DNA of 64,000 bases from Tulasnella sp. 424 (GCA_019633425.1 WSUB01000077.1:62001-126000), one strand, 5' to 3'; shown: positions 21,519-34,213, counted from the first letter of the stretch. The notes: a model not told the origin generated them from the letters alone. Numbers and translations: made by a program.

Positions 21519-22061
21519 ATGGAGTTCACGCCACGACATCCGCAACCTTTCACTCTCGAAGTCGCTGCCCAGCTGAGCGTACCAGAAATAACAGGAGGTA
21601 ATTTGCCATTTCTCGCCCTCCCCGGGATAGCGGACTCGCTGACTGAGCCATACGCTAGAAATTGCCAGGCTCCAAAACTCCTTGAAACACTTATACTCCA
21701 CCCAAACTGAACTTGAGCCATATACATCCGGTTCTGAAAGGGATCAAGATCTTGTTACCGCTTATGAAGAAAACCAAAGGACGATGTAAGTATTTGTATC
21801 TCTTGGGTGTGCGACTTCAATGGCTGGGTATCATATATACCTCTTTACTCCAGAGCCTCCCAGGAGGAGAGGATAACGATGCTTCGCTTTGCTCTGGAAC
21901 GGAAAGGAGGCTCGGCCGCGTCAAACCCTCATTACGCATTGCCCGCTGCCACCACCACGCCAGAACCATCAATCCTTGCGGTTCAACGCACTGCGCCTTC
22001 GACGGCCCCTGTTCCCGACAACAACCAAGACACGGACGATTCAGGCGGTTTGTACTTGTAA
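21519..22061 (+). CDS. small coiled-coil protein, function unknown
   Basis: Three exons (21519-21597, 21659-21785, 21854-22061) join in frame to give 137 residues. All borders are GT/AG and phases match. The N-terminus reads MEFTPRHPQPFTLEVAAQLS. Residues ~25-85 are charged and heptad-like (ITGEIARLQNSLKHLYSTQ, then YEENQRTIASQEERITML), suggesting a coiled coil. The last ~45 residues are Pro/Thr/Ala-rich and disordered. I do not recognise the family. Retention of introns and frame argues that it is a real gene. It is transcribed away from reductase copy 2 across a 131-base gap and converges on the Argonaute gene. A decayed copy exists at 19489-19738. Confidence 0.72.
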
Positions 22062-22284
22062 AATATCGATATTCGATTATATTTTGTGCTAGCAAGATTA
22101 TTCCTCGGTCCAAGGGGCTGACGTCACCCACCCTCACCATGACCGATTGCCCAAGAAGCATTAATGCGCATTATCGTTCGCCCCAAGCGCGATAAAGGAA
22201 AGCACAACGAGGACGGTCGCACCAAAAGGAAAAACAAAAACAAAATTATCAAGAGATTCAAAAAGTGTTTGAGCGGGGAGGATG

Positions 22285-25200
22285 TTATGAAAAGTACATG
22301 CGACGGCGAGTGGTGGGATGGACGTTCTTGAAATATTGCTTGGCGTCTTCGAGCCTCTTGGTGCCAGAGCTATTTGCTTCGTACGAGTCCGGGTGGAACG
22401 GACCCTTTGGATCGTAGTGGTTGGCGGACCTCGAGCAAACAATGTCGGCGTCTGAAAGTTCATAAAAGCTCAAGTCAGTTAAAGTTGCGGCAAGGTCGGA
22501 GCACAATCGACTTACAATACGTCGGAGCTAAAACAAACGAAGCAGGCGTCAACGGGCTTTCTTATTACAATAACTGGAGACACATACCAGGAATGGACAC
22601 CGAACGAGTGCTGCGGGCGTAGATGTGGCAGAGCGTGTAGGTAAGTTGTTGAAGGCTGCGAAAATAAGTTCGAAACACGGTAAGCGACCATCCATCAAGC
22701 CTCAGGGGAGCTTTGCTTACGCGTCAGGCTGCAAGTTATTCTCGTCGACGAGAACGTTGTAGTGAGCCGGCCGAGAGGTACCCAAAAGCCCAGCGTGGCT
22801 TTGGAGATAGTAGTCGAACTCCACTATAATGTCGAAGGTACCCATAATATGTAAGGAACTAAGTTATTACTCGGTGAAGTGGAAACACGCACCGGGATGG
22901 GATACTCCCTGCTCAACAACAGTGCCGGCCAAGCAGTTACCAGTCCTATCGCTCCCAGATTGCGACTCAGGGAAGAATCGAACATGGTGGCGCTGAAAGC
23001 CATGACCATTTAGTCAGTGTTAACCTCACTGAGGATAGGGTCAACGCGTTCACCTTGCCGACGACCACAAACGTGATCTTGGCATCAATCTTCAAAGCCC
23101 TGCATGCTTCTGTAGACATCAGAGCACCAACGCGTCAGGGAAAGAGCCGGCCATAACAAAGGGTCAGGGAACTCGCCTCGAATCTTGGGGATCTCATGAT
23201 CGATGACTTGCTGGAACTGTCCCTCGGAAACACCATCGCGGAACCAAATCATTTTCTTGCGTCCATCAAAGCGAGGCCGTAAGCATCAAGCAACCGGATA
23301 GCGCCAGACGCGAACGCACCTTGGGACCACCTTCTTTCCCTTCAGCCTGCTTCCTGTAGCCCAAGTAATCCATGAGGACCTCCTGCACAGTCCCAGAAAC
23401 GCATCATTTTAGACTTTTGTTTTCGAATGCATGCCCACTGCCAACGTACCTTGGTCATCTCCTCCATATCATCAATAATCTCCTGCTTCGACGTCTGCGG
23501 CCTACAGCTCGCAACGTACTTGGACGCATGCATGTCGAGGCTCCCGACGACGGCGGTGAACGAAGGGCGACCTTGAGATTCCGGTGGAGGGTGGATCGCG
23601 TCGGCTCCCAGGATCATGACGGGATTGTTGGGATCGCCCAAGAGGTTGCCTGTGTCTTTGGGTGAAGCGACGACGTTGACTCCGCCTAGCTTGGCGTTGA
23701 CTTTGAGCGCGATGTTGGCATAGTAGGAGGGTCGAGCAGGTCCCTCGCTTTTCCTGTCCCAACATTTGTTTTCCTGTAAATCAGTCCAACCGCTCGTCAG
23801 ATAGTGTTCGTGCAGAACGTTCAGTGATAGCGACGCGTACCAGCATGCATTGAGTCGCCACGCCATGCTGAACGTCACCGAAGCTACAAGGTATCACGGG
23901 ACTCGCGTCAGCCTTTGAACCGGCAAGACCAGGATAGCTTACTGTTTAATGCCTCGATAGATTGTGGCGGCTCCATTCATCGGCAAGATGCAGACCAATA
24001 ATGAAGGCACCTTGTTGAACTTTCTAGCATGCGTCGCGCCAACCCTCTCGAGAGCCTGAAAAAGAAAGGATCCAGCATAAAATTATCAGCGACATTGAAA
24101 AGAGCTTATCCCTCCACCGGCTTGACGTTCGTACCGCTTTCATGTCCGAACTTGGATCAGCCCACTCGATCGTCGGTTGAGTGTTCATCCCGCCGATGCC
24201 TAGAAAAATGACCAGAAAACGGAGAGAGGAGAATCGGTCATCTTGAGTACAAACTCTTCCTTCGAAGAAACGAAGAAACCCGTACCACAGTCCGTGCACC
24301 CTTTCGCAAATGCTTGGGCAACAGCATTAACCTTGGCGGGCGGCCACCACTGCTGTCGAGAGCAAACCAAGACAGCCCAACCACTAACGACGTTGGCGTT
24401 GACGAAGAATTTGTTGGGAGCCATGTCCCATTGGCCAGCGCCGAGAGTGAGGGGCTGCAGAGAAGGGCAAATGGGGACGGATGGTAAGGTGGCCGAGATG
24501 GAACGTGGAAAGATGAAGACGCACGAGTTGCTTCTTTCCACCATATATCAAAGTGGGAGGAGGGAGGACACGGGCTTCGACTCTTGACGGCTGTAATTGG
24601 AGTGCGAGTCCATCCATGGTCAGCGTCGGCATATTCATCCTGCCGCAGCTAAACTTTGTAGACTCGAACCTCATTTTTAACTTGAAGCTGGAACGCACGC
24701 AAGTAGGGACTTTGACCATAACCAAGTGCCTAACGTCGGTCCACAGAGGCAAACCCTTCGTCAACGATATTGCCCCGAGAGAGGGGAGATCGACGTACAT
24801 CCAAGGACCTCTTAATAGCCGCCAAACGATCCCCAGGTTTCTTCGTCGCAAACTCGACCACTTCCTTTGTCAACTCAGGTGGTGGCTGAGACCTTGCACG
24901 AAGTTGACCTTCGAAGACGTTGCAGATCTCCATGGGGAGTGAAGCGCCGGAAAGGAGCTGGAGAGTAGGTCAGCCTTTCCGAGTGACGAGTACTCGGCCA
25001 ACGGACTCCTCACCCGAACACACGGAATCTTGGGGTAATTCAAACTCTTCCTATACGTCTCTTCGTAATACTGCTTAACCGTCATAGTTTTGCCCTCGGT
25101 TTTAAACGTAGTCTCGATCGAATTCGTAGGTAAGACTTCTTTCAACGTCCTCGCTTTGAAGGTCATCTCGGGGTTGTGGGTGGTGTGGATCTTCAAGCGG

Positions 25201-26649
25201 TTGAGGTATTTGGAGAGCGCTTTTCGATCGTTTTCGTGCAGGTATTCCAAAGCGTGGTACGCTCCGCGTGGCTTCTTGAGGACTTCCAAGCAGATGTCCA
25301 TGAGCGGGCCGGGGGTGTACATCATCCCGGTGCTGACGTCGATGTTGACCACCATCTTGCCTGCGGTGGGGCGGACGGACCTGCGCGGCAACGGCGGAGG
25401 TGGTTGAGGCATTCAGATGCGAAGGAGAAGGACGGGAGCTGTCGACGTACTGGAAGTAACCGTTCCACAAGGTAACACCAAGACCTAGCGCCTTCTTGCC
25501 GTCTGGAACAAAAAAGGAGCGAGCATTGCTGGCGTAACGAGGGTTCCTAAGGGAATCAAAATCCGTATTCAGCAAGCACGTTGCCGAAGATCGCTTTTTC
25601 ATTCCCCTACTCGCTGGGGAACATGGAGAGAACGACATTGAGAGAGTTAATGGCGACGGTGACGTCGTTATCCTGGCTGGACTGGCCGAGCACGAAACGG
25701 TTGAGGACTCTGTCGGATTGAAAGGCGTCAGAAACGAGACGAATGATACGGACGGTGTGGGACTCGGGTGTCCAGACAGGAAGGAGAATAGCAAACGCCG
25801 GCGGCAAGAGACCGCAAAGAGTGGGAATGCCAACAAGATCACGAAGAAGACGACGACCACAGGACTCACTCGGGTATGATCTCCTGGTGCGTCTTCTGGA
25901 ACCTGACGCGATAGACCTTGGGTGCCTTTCCACTCGCGCTGTTGCCCTCCTGGAGTTGGACCTGATATTCCGCCCTGTCGTTGGGGAAAGGGAGATAGGT
26001 GGAGCTGTAGAGGTTCTTGCGACCGTCAAAGGCGAGGCTGCCAAAGATCTCTGGGTGCATCTGTTTGAGCTTCTGATAGAGTTCGAACATGAGAGGCTCT
26101 ATGGAAGAAGGGGATACTTGAGCATGAGAGTAAACCTGAGTAAAGGAGGACAGACGTACTCGGCGTAGGCTTTTCCTCATTTCCAACGGCTGCAAAAGAC
26201 GACGACGGCGTGGGGAAATGGTCAATGAAAGCGACGCAGAACGCGATTCGGAAGGATTGGAAGACTGACCGACTACATGGATAGAGGGAGAAAGGGTAAT
26301 AAAAAGCATCCGAAAATTAGTTCGCGGGCGAAACGAATGTATAAGGGGATGACAGACCATCGTAGTGGTAAATCTTTGGACACTCTGAAGTCAACTCGAA
26401 CTGATTGGTGATGACGGTGGTAATTTTCCCGGAGGAGCCATAGCTGGGCCGCTTGACACCGATGCTGACGATGTGGGAGCCGGGTACGACGCGAGGTGCA
26501 GAGGGCGCGCCTGCGGTTGAGGAGGATGCGCTCGGAGCACCTCCGCGCCCGGCAGGGCTTGGGAATGCGCCTCTGCCACCTCTGGCAGGTGGACCTGCTC
26601 CTCTAGGACCCCCGCGTTGAGGACCCATTGCACCGCGCTTTGGAGGCAT
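22285..26649 (-). CDS. Argonaute protein
   Basis: Small-RNA-guided effector of RNA silencing. The Gly/Arg/Pro-rich N-terminus ([16 protein letters not shown]) follows the ATG at 26649. The N domain (about 25.9-26.4 kb) has [14 protein letters not shown]. The linker and PAZ regions lie at about 24.9-25.8 kb ([27 protein letters not shown]). MID lies near 24.2-24.5 kb, and PIWI at 22.3-23.9 kb. PIWI catalytic positions are visible: D in [14 protein letters not shown] in [12 protein letters not shown], and D in the [16 protein letters not shown] segment where animal proteins have His. A conserved acidic residue between the first two would complete a DEDD tetrad. RHHVRFFPE and the C-terminal MYFS are also typical. 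Many exons are present, with TAA at 22285-22287. Slicer activity is plausible but inferred. Confidence 0.93.
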
Positions 26650-27501
26650 CTTGAGCTGGACTGAGAGAGAGAGTGGGGAAGGGTGTGCTGTGGTTTAGGG
26701 AGGAAGAGGGAGAGGGGGGTTGAGATGGGGGGTATAATGGAGAGCGTCTCTATATACGTATCCCTTTAAAAGAGTAATTCTATATAAACAACAGGGTTTT
26801 CTGTTATTGGAGGGGGGCGAGGGTATTCGTTCTTTGTCAAAGAGGCAAGTAGGGTTCAAACAAAGAAAGAGAACGGCGACTTGAATCGACGTCACGGTAC
26901 TCCCCTGCCCCCTCGTGGTCGTCGTGCTCTTCACGCGTGCAAAACGACTCTTGAAATATCAAATCCACTTCCGACACCCAATCCCATTTTTGCTTGTTAT
27001 AACTTTGCGCACTGTCGGACTGTTGTTTGGTGTGACCATATTTTTTTGTGTTGACCCAAGAGAGTGGACAACTGTTTAGAGCGAGACGTGCACGAAAGGG
27101 TTCCGAGTCTCCATTTGACACATGGGCTCCAATTACCTGCTCCAAGCTCGCATATACCTTCTTTCTCTGCTCAACAGCCCATGATTCGCTGTCATCATAA
27201 CCAGAAGACTTACATAAGGTGCATGTCGGTGCCGAGGGCGTTCCGAACCCAATGCCGGCTTGGCAACCGCAGGTCTTGTCAATCCTCTATACATTAATAT
27301 TGGTCCATTCGTTTCAAGGAGTGCTCTAGTTTTAGATTATGCCCAATTATAAATCGACATGCCTAGAGAACGCCGTCCCCGTCGCGTTGCGGAGACAATC
27401 TTTCGGCCGAAGACAGGGGCGGTATTACCTTCCAGCGTCTAACTCATCTAGAGTCAAAGTAAAACAAATCTTCGTCCCCACTCTCCAATCCAGCGACGAC
27501 C
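26650..27501. promoter_or_regulatory. divergent Argonaute/HIS4 intergenic region
   Basis: This 850-base region lies between two divergent starts and shows no gene. It contains purine-rich tracts next to the Argonaute start. The sequence GAGTCA (complement of TGACTC, the core Gcn4/CPC1 site) lies at 27451-27456, about 46 bases before the HIS4 ATG. General amino-acid control of HIS4 is known in yeasts and moulds. Its use here is inferred from one short, close-in match. Confidence 0.4.
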
Positions 27502-30179
27502 ATGGCACAATCATTCATTCCTTTAGTCGACGCAAGCACCCAAGACGATCTCAAGTCTAGCTTGGGGCGTATTGGACCGCTGTTGCTCGACGCCGCCGCG
27601 GCGTCCTCGATCAGCCTACCCGCTCAAACGGACGCCATCCTCCTTACCTCGGCTTCGCTCACGATAGACGAGGCCATACAATACTTGGACGACGGAGCAG
27701 CTCAAATCATCGTCCAACCTTCTCTGGCCAAGGAACTCATCGGAACAGTGCCCCCAGAACGCCTCCTCTTGCTGCTCGACATCAGCGCAGTGAGCTCCGT
27801 CTCTGACAAGCTGCGAACCGGTACGTCTGGCGTCTACCTCAAAACGACGGGCACACCCGACTTGGACCTCCTCACGTCATTCCGCAAGTTCTTCCCATCG
27901 GATAAACAAATTTACGTCGCTCCGCCCTCCAACTCCGCCCTCCCTACCCCATCACTCATCCGCGAACTCACTCGAGCTTCCTCCACCCTTGTTATCCCCG
28001 CATCCCAGTTGACGCTCTCCGCCACATCGCAAGACGCACTCAACGTCACCGACGCCTTCCTCGCACCGCTAACTTCGGACAGACCAGACGGCCTCTTCCC
28101 GACCATCGTCTCATCCTACAATCACTCTGGCAAATCCCTCGGCCTCGTCTACTCTTCCGCGGAATCGATCAAAGAGAGCGTCCTCACCGGCAAAGGCGTT
28201 TACCAATCCCGCAAGCACGGCCTCTGGAGGAAAGGCGAGACCTCTGGCGCCGTGCAAGACGTCGTCTCCATCCGAGTCGACTGCGATTGGGACACCCTCG
28301 AGTTCCAAGTCATCCAATATGGAACTGGCTTCTGCCACCTCGGTTCCACCAGCTGCTTCGGCGGCGTGGAGGGTTTGGCCAAATTGGAAGAGACTTTACG
28401 CTCCAGGCTTCAAACCGCTCCCGAGGGCAGTTACACCAAGAGGCTGTTCAACGACCCGGGGTTGTTGAGGTCCAAATTGAGGGAAGAGGCAGACGAATTG
28501 GCCTCGGCGCAAACGAAAGAGGAAATCGCCTTTGAAGCTGCGGACTTGTTATACTTTGCAATGACCCGATGCGTCGCGGCTGGTGTGAGCTTGGTCGACG
28601 TCGGGGCGTCCTTGGACAAGAAAGCCAAAAAGATCAGCAGAAGGAAGGGAGACGCCAAACCTCAGTACACCACCCCTTCCAACGCCCCCACCTCCAAGCC
28701 AGAATCCGCTACAACGCAGCCCGCTCCAGCTCCTACAACCACTTCTGGTCCGATCCAAATGCGCACCGCAGACCTCGCATCTACCTCCGCCTCCGACCGC
28801 GCCAAACTCCTCCAACGCCCCGTCCTCCGCAGCGGCGAAATGATCGCAAAAGTCAAACCCATAATCGACCAAGTCCGTTCCCAAGGAGACGCAGCACTAA
28901 AAGAGCTCACAGCCAAATTCGACAAAGTTCAATTGGAGCAAGTCGTCTTGCGAGCTCCCTTCCCCGAGGATCAAATGTCGATACCTGAAAATGTGAAGGA
29001 CGCCGTGGACAAAGCGTATAAGAACATTTACGCTTTCCACGCTGCGCAAGCGGAGAAGGAGGCTTTGGTCGTAGAGACCATGCCCGGAGTGACTTGCACT
29101 CGATTCGCGAGGCCGATCGCTCGAGTGGGGTTGTACGTACCCGGTGGGACAGCGATCTTACCTTCCACCGCCCTCATGCTCGGTATCCCAGCTCAAGTAG
29201 CAGGATGCCGCGAAATCGTTCTCGCAGTCCCACCAAGACCCGATGGCTCGGTCTCTCCCGAGGTCCTGTACTGCGCGCACTTGGTCGGAGCGACGACCGT
29301 TTTGAAGGCGGGTGGTGCGCAGGCGATTGCAGCGATGGCGTACGGAACGGAGAGCGTACCGAAAGTGGACAAGATCTTTGGACCTGGGAATCAGTGGGTT
29401 ACTGCCGCCAAGATGGCAGTGCAGAACGATACAGACGCGTTGGTCGCGATCGACATGCCTGCGGGCCCATCAGAAGTATTGGTGAGTTGTGTCCCCAAAG
29501 AATATATTTCAATCCTCCTCACATTGGATCATCACCCAGGTTGTAACCGACTCTACAGGAATCCCTTCATTCGTAGCAGCAGACCTCCTCTCCCAAGCGG
29601 AACATGGAATTGACTCCCAAGTCGTCCTCGTCGCCGTCAACATCACACCGGACCACCTCGCTGCGATCGAACGCGAAGTCGATGCCCAGGCCAACGCGTT
29701 ACCTCGCGTTGACATTGTCCGACAATCCGTCGCCAAGAGTTTGATCGTCAAGACCACCTCCGTTGAAGAAGCTTTGGCGTTCTCGAACGACTATGCTCCT
29801 GAGCATCTGATCTTGCACCTGGAGAAAGCCCCCGAGGCTGTCAAGCTTGTAGAGAATGCTGGAAGTGTTTTCGTGGGACCGTGGTCGCCAGAAAGGTAGG
29901 GGATTTCGATGACTTGTCATGTGGGATCACTTGCTAACTTCAAACCACCTTCACAGCTGCGGTGATTATGCATCCGGGACGAACCACACATTGCCAACCA
30001 ATGGCTACGCTCGTCAGTTCAGCGGCGTCAATACCGCATCGTACCAGAAACACATCACCTCGCAGGAAGTGACGCAGGAGGGTTTGAAAGACTTGGGTCC
30101 CATCGTCGTAACGTTGGCAGAGTGCGAAGGACTCGAGGCACACGCAAACGCAGTCCGCGTTCGTTTGAATCATTCGTAG
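27502..30179 (+). CDS. HIS4: trifunctional histidine biosynthesis enzyme
   Basis: One polypeptide carries phosphoribosyl-AMP cyclohydrolase, phosphoribosyl-ATP pyrophosphohydrolase and histidinol dehydrogenase, covering steps 2, 3 and the last two steps of histidine synthesis. Three exons (27502-29481, 29540-29895, 29957-30179) give 852 residues, close to yeast and mould HIS4. The cyclohydrolase block is [14 protein letters not shown] with [11 protein letters not shown] and GFCH (~28.2-28.35 kb). The pyrophosphohydrolase block is [17 protein letters not shown] followed by AADLLYFAM. The dehydrogenase starts near 28820 and includes [41 protein letters not shown] and the C-terminal [15 protein letters not shown]. 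The phase-0 and phase-2 joints (PSEVL-VVTDST, PE-SCGDY) rebuild conserved sequence. The gene converges on the pyruvate dehydrogenase gene. Confidence 0.97.
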
Positions 30180-30347
30180 GCGTAGGCCGAACCGTAGCGT
30201 ATTGTAAAATCTGGGATAGACAAATAGTCCACTCATTATCGGTCGTGAAATAAAATGGTAGATCTATTGAAAGCACTGCGAGCCCCATATAGGAGGCACA
30301 GGAAAATAGCAGAAAAAGAAGAAAGGTAGCGCCGCGGACTGGCAATT

Positions 30348-31940
30348 TTAGTTGGTGCGGTAGAGAGCACGCTTGGCGACCTTGACGATAAGAGGGGTAT
30401 CGGGGAAGGCCAGACCCTCCAAGTTGGCCGCGTAGGGTGTTGGAACATCTGCAGCGCACAATCGGGGGAGGTGAGTCGACATGGGCTACATTGTAGTGCC
30501 GCGGGATATAACGTACCAGCACCAGTAACACGCTCGACAGGAGCATCAAGGTAGTCGAAGGCTTCGCTCTCAACGATCTGAGCGCAGATCTCGCTACCAA
30601 CACCGAACATTGGGAAGCCACCCTCAACGATCATCAACCTACGCGTCCGTTATTAGTAAACATCTCTCTCGATGAAAATCTCATGAATCTCACCTGTTGG
30701 TCTTCTTGACAGACTTGATGATGGTCTCGGCATCAAGAGGACGGATACTCCTCAGGTTGATAACCTCTGCCTGGATACCCTCCTTCGCGAGCAGCTCAGC
30801 AGCCTCCATGCTGTGAGTGACCATCTTGCTGTGGGCAACGATGGTGATGTCGCTACCAGCACGCTCGATCTTGGCCTTGCCGATGGGGAGGAGGAAGTTG
30901 TCTGACAGAGCCTCGTTCGACATGGGGAACGAAACACCGTACATCATCTCGTTTTCGAGGAAGACGACGGGGTTGGGGTCACGAATGGCAGACTGCGGGT
31001 TGCTCAAAGGTTAGGACGCAATCCCTCTCGAAACACAGCGACCACGAACCTTCAACAAGCCCTTGCAGTCTTCGGCACTCCATGGGCTGACGACCTTCAG
31101 ACCGGGGATAGAGCCGTACCATGCTGCGTAGTCTTGAGAATGCTGAGCAGCGACACCGGAGGCAGCGCCGTTGGGACCACGGAACACGACGGGGCAAGGC
31201 ACGTTACCACCCGACATGTAGTAGGTCTTGCCACCCGAGTTGACGATCTGGTCAATGGCCTGCATGGCGAAGTTCCAGGTCATGAACTCGCAGCTGTATG
31301 TGTCATAAAGGTAAGTACTGGTCAGGGTGAGAGTGATGACGCGAAAGGACATACACGGGCCGCAGACCAGAAAGAGCAGCTCCAACGGCAATACCAGCGA
31401 AACCCATTTCAGTGATGGGCGTGTCAATAACACGCTTCTCGCCGAACTTGTCTAATAGACCTTTGGTGACCTGTATTGAGAGGGTTGTGTTGGTTCATCG
31501 CCCGGAAACGAGGGCTCGCGATAATTGTAATGCCAACTGACCTTGTAGGCACCATTGTACTTGGCGACTTCCTCGCCCATAACGAAGACGTTCTCATCCC
31601 GAAGCATTTCCTCCTCCATGGCTTGGTTGAGAGCTTCACGAACGGTCATCTACAAAAATAAACATTTCGTGCAAGGCAAAAAGTCGACACGCATTTTTGG
31701 AAACGCGAATGGCACGACACAGGTTGCGCCGACAAACGCATTAGCGGACAACCTCCCAACACTAACGTTGTGAATGCGTACCGAATGCTCTTCTGGCTTG
31801 CCTGATGCCCATCGTCGCTGCTGTAATGGTGCGGCCGAGCCGACCCGAGAAAGTCGTGTAGCGGCTGAAATAGGTGTGCGGTGGGACCTGGCGAGTGCTG
31901 GTGCCAAACGACTGAGAGTACTTCTAGCAGCGGCGGACAT
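30348..31940 (-). CDS. PDB1: pyruvate dehydrogenase E1 component, beta subunit, mitochondrial
   Basis: Thiamine-diphosphate enzyme subunit that, with E1 alpha, decarboxylates pyruvate in the mitochondrial matrix. The ATG at 31938-31940 begins a Ser/Arg/Ala-rich targeting presequence. The mature part starts at [15 protein letters not shown], followed by [17 protein letters not shown], the E1-beta core [34 protein letters not shown], and the transketolase C-terminal domain [14 protein letters not shown] and [16 protein letters not shown]. It ends RALYRTN with TAA at 30348-30350. About seven exons join without loss. The length suits the usual ~330-residue mature chain plus a presequence. It shares a convergent 3' end with HIS4. 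Confidence 0.96.
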
Positions 31941-32264
31941 GGCGAAGGGGAGTTGAGGTGGGTGGTGGGAGAGAGAAGGAGGAGAGGGAGGGATGGAAAG
32001 AGAAATTGGGGATTGGGGATGAGAGAAATGTCCGAGGGATGAAAAAGTCGAAAAGTTCCCAACAAGCACCGCGGGAACCCCCGACACAACGGTCCGAGGC
32101 GCACCGACGTAAAACTCGACCCAGACAGAAAAATGAAAGTAGATAAAATCCACGACTTGTCGGCAATTGTCTGAAATTACATGATAGTATGTACGCGTCC
32201 TCTAAGAGTCCAAAACGGCTCTCCCATTTTGCCTGTATCCAAGCCTCTAAATATCGACTGCTGT
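31941..32264. promoter_or_regulatory. intergenic between PDB1 start and IDH1 stop
   Basis: This 324-base gap must contain the PDB1 promoter and the IDH1 3' end. A pyrimidine-rich tract (coding-strand view) lies just ahead of the PDB1 ATG at 31955-32010, a common core-promoter feature in basidiomycetes. No gene is seen. Confidence 0.4.
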
Positions 32265-33875
32265 CTACAGGTTGGAAATGACGGCTCCAGTGAAGTCGCT
32301 GGTCGACGCTTCGCCTCCCATGTCCATGGTGCGGACCTTGCCCGTGTTGATGACATCGTAAGTGGCGGTGGCGATATTGTTGGCAATGGAGTCAAGACTA
32401 AAAGGGGATTTCCGGTCAGCATCGTCGAGTTCAGCACGGGAAATGAAAGTATCTTACCCAAGGTGACGAAGCATCATCGTAGCAGACAAGATCATAGCAG
32501 CAGGGTTGGCCTTGTTCGTGCCCATGATGTCTTTGGCAACGTGTCGGCATCCAGGCTCGAAGACAGCGTAGTCGCGGCCAATGTTGCAACCAGGAACGAT
32601 ACCAGGACCTCCGACGAGGGCAGCACCAATGTTGGACACGATGGCACCGTACAAGTTAGGCATGACCTGAACGAGAAAGAGGTTATTGCCTGCAGTCTGT
32701 AAGCTAAGCAGTGAAGCCATACCATGACGTCGAATTGTTGCGGCTTCGCTACCAGTTGCATGGAACTTTGAAAAAGAAATACCATCAAGAGGTGTTCAAA
32801 ACCATGGCGTGGCGAGTGCGTACGTGTTATCGACGATCATGTCGTTGTACTGGATTCCAGATGATTTGTACTCCTCGGCGACTTGACGGAATGTGTTCAG
32901 GAACAAACCGTCACCGAGCTTCATGATATTAGCCTTGTGAACGCAGGTGACTTTCTGAATGCATGGTAGACCAAGTTAGCATTTCGATGCAAGATGTCCA
33001 GCTAACCCGCCCCTCTCACCTTGCGGCCGTTCTTGAGGGCAAAGTCGAACGCGAAGCGAATGATACGCTCAGCCTTGAACCTCGTCGAGACCTTCAAGCT
33101 CTCAACAACGCCAGGGAAACTCTGGTGTTCCAAACCAGAGTACTCTCCCTCCGTATTCTCGCGAATAATAGCAAAATCGACGTTGTTATGGCGAGTAGGG
33201 AAGCCAGGCAAGGACTTGCACAACACAACAGAGGCGTAGATGTCGAGTTGCTGTCGCATGGCGACGTTCCATGAGTTGTGACCGGTTGAGTCGATGGGGG
33301 TGTAAAGAATGCCTAAACGAGCCGCGAGTAAGCACCATTTACGAGCCATACTCCAAGACCAACGACGCACCCTTAAGCCCGACGCGGTTCCGCTTCAAAC
33401 TCTCGAGGGCCTGCTTGAACACGGCCTCGCCGCCGGGAGTCTCGCCAGAGACGTCATACTGTTCCCATTCAATGGGAGCGTTGACGTGCTCGAAGACCTC
33501 CTTGACAGAGTCGGTGATTTCTGCACCAATACCATCACCGGGGATGAGAGTGACCTAATATAAATCGGGTCTTTAGTCTCAGCGTGCTGGCTGCCAGGTA
33601 CGCGGCGAAGGCGCTTACAGTGTAGACACCACCGTACTTGGTTGGCAGCTGGACAAGGGAACCTTTAGCCTGTGTGCACGCACTCATCTGTCCCGAAGCA
33701 TGCTTACCCTCTTGGAAACTCGGGGGAAACCAGCAGCCAAAGTCGTGGCTGACCTCAGAGCTTGCTAAATCCCAAAACACGTAGAATGAGTTTCCGGTCC
33801 AATTCACAATCAGCGCAGGTCTCATACCTGAGTTGGTCGGAGGACTGAAGGACGAGCGAGGGCAGGCAAAACCAT
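32265..33875 (-). CDS. IDH1: NAD-dependent isocitrate dehydrogenase, regulatory subunit
   Basis: Subunit of the mitochondrial TCA-cycle enzyme that oxidises isocitrate. The presequence begins [16 protein letters not shown] (ATG at 33875). The core then has [88 protein letters not shown] and [14 protein letters not shown], ending GAVISNL with TAG at 32265-32267. The [10 protein letters not shown] and GVVESLKV patterns match the regulatory IDH1 type rather than catalytic IDH2 from memory of the yeast sequences. About nine exons. The gene is co-directional with PDB1, 324 bases upstream of it. The gap to NAA10 (33876-34213) holds only promoter-like sequence. Confidence 0.92.
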
Positions 33876-34213
33876 GCTTTTGGGGAGAGAGAAGAAGGGA
33901 AACGGGTGGTAGGAGAGAGTGGAATTGGGTGTTCGTGGTTAGAGAAGAAATTCAAGACCTCGGGTAATGACGGCTGGCGAAATGCCCATGTGCGGGAATT
34001 GTGGGAATAACCGACGTAAACCTCGTCAACACAATCCAAACCTCCCGTCCCGATCAACCGAAAGACTTTACGCCACCAGCAAACCAGGTGGAAGAGCGAG
34101 GCGGGTGCACGCAATAACTAGATAATGAAACGCACGTCTCATTGAGCACCAGGAGCTACTGGCATGCGCGGTGCTCAGAGTGGGATTACGCTCCGAAGGA
34201 ACCCGCTGTCTAT

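Noticed and set aside
25102..25869. Long minus-strand ORF (255 codons) inside the Argonaute gene
   Set aside because: It reads across introns in a different frame from the PAZ-region exons and has low-complexity Ser/Arg composition. It is a shadow frame.
28549..28925. Gly-rich minus-strand ORFs inside HIS4
   Set aside because: They are antisense to the HIS4 linker and dehydrogenase region and arise from biased codon use.
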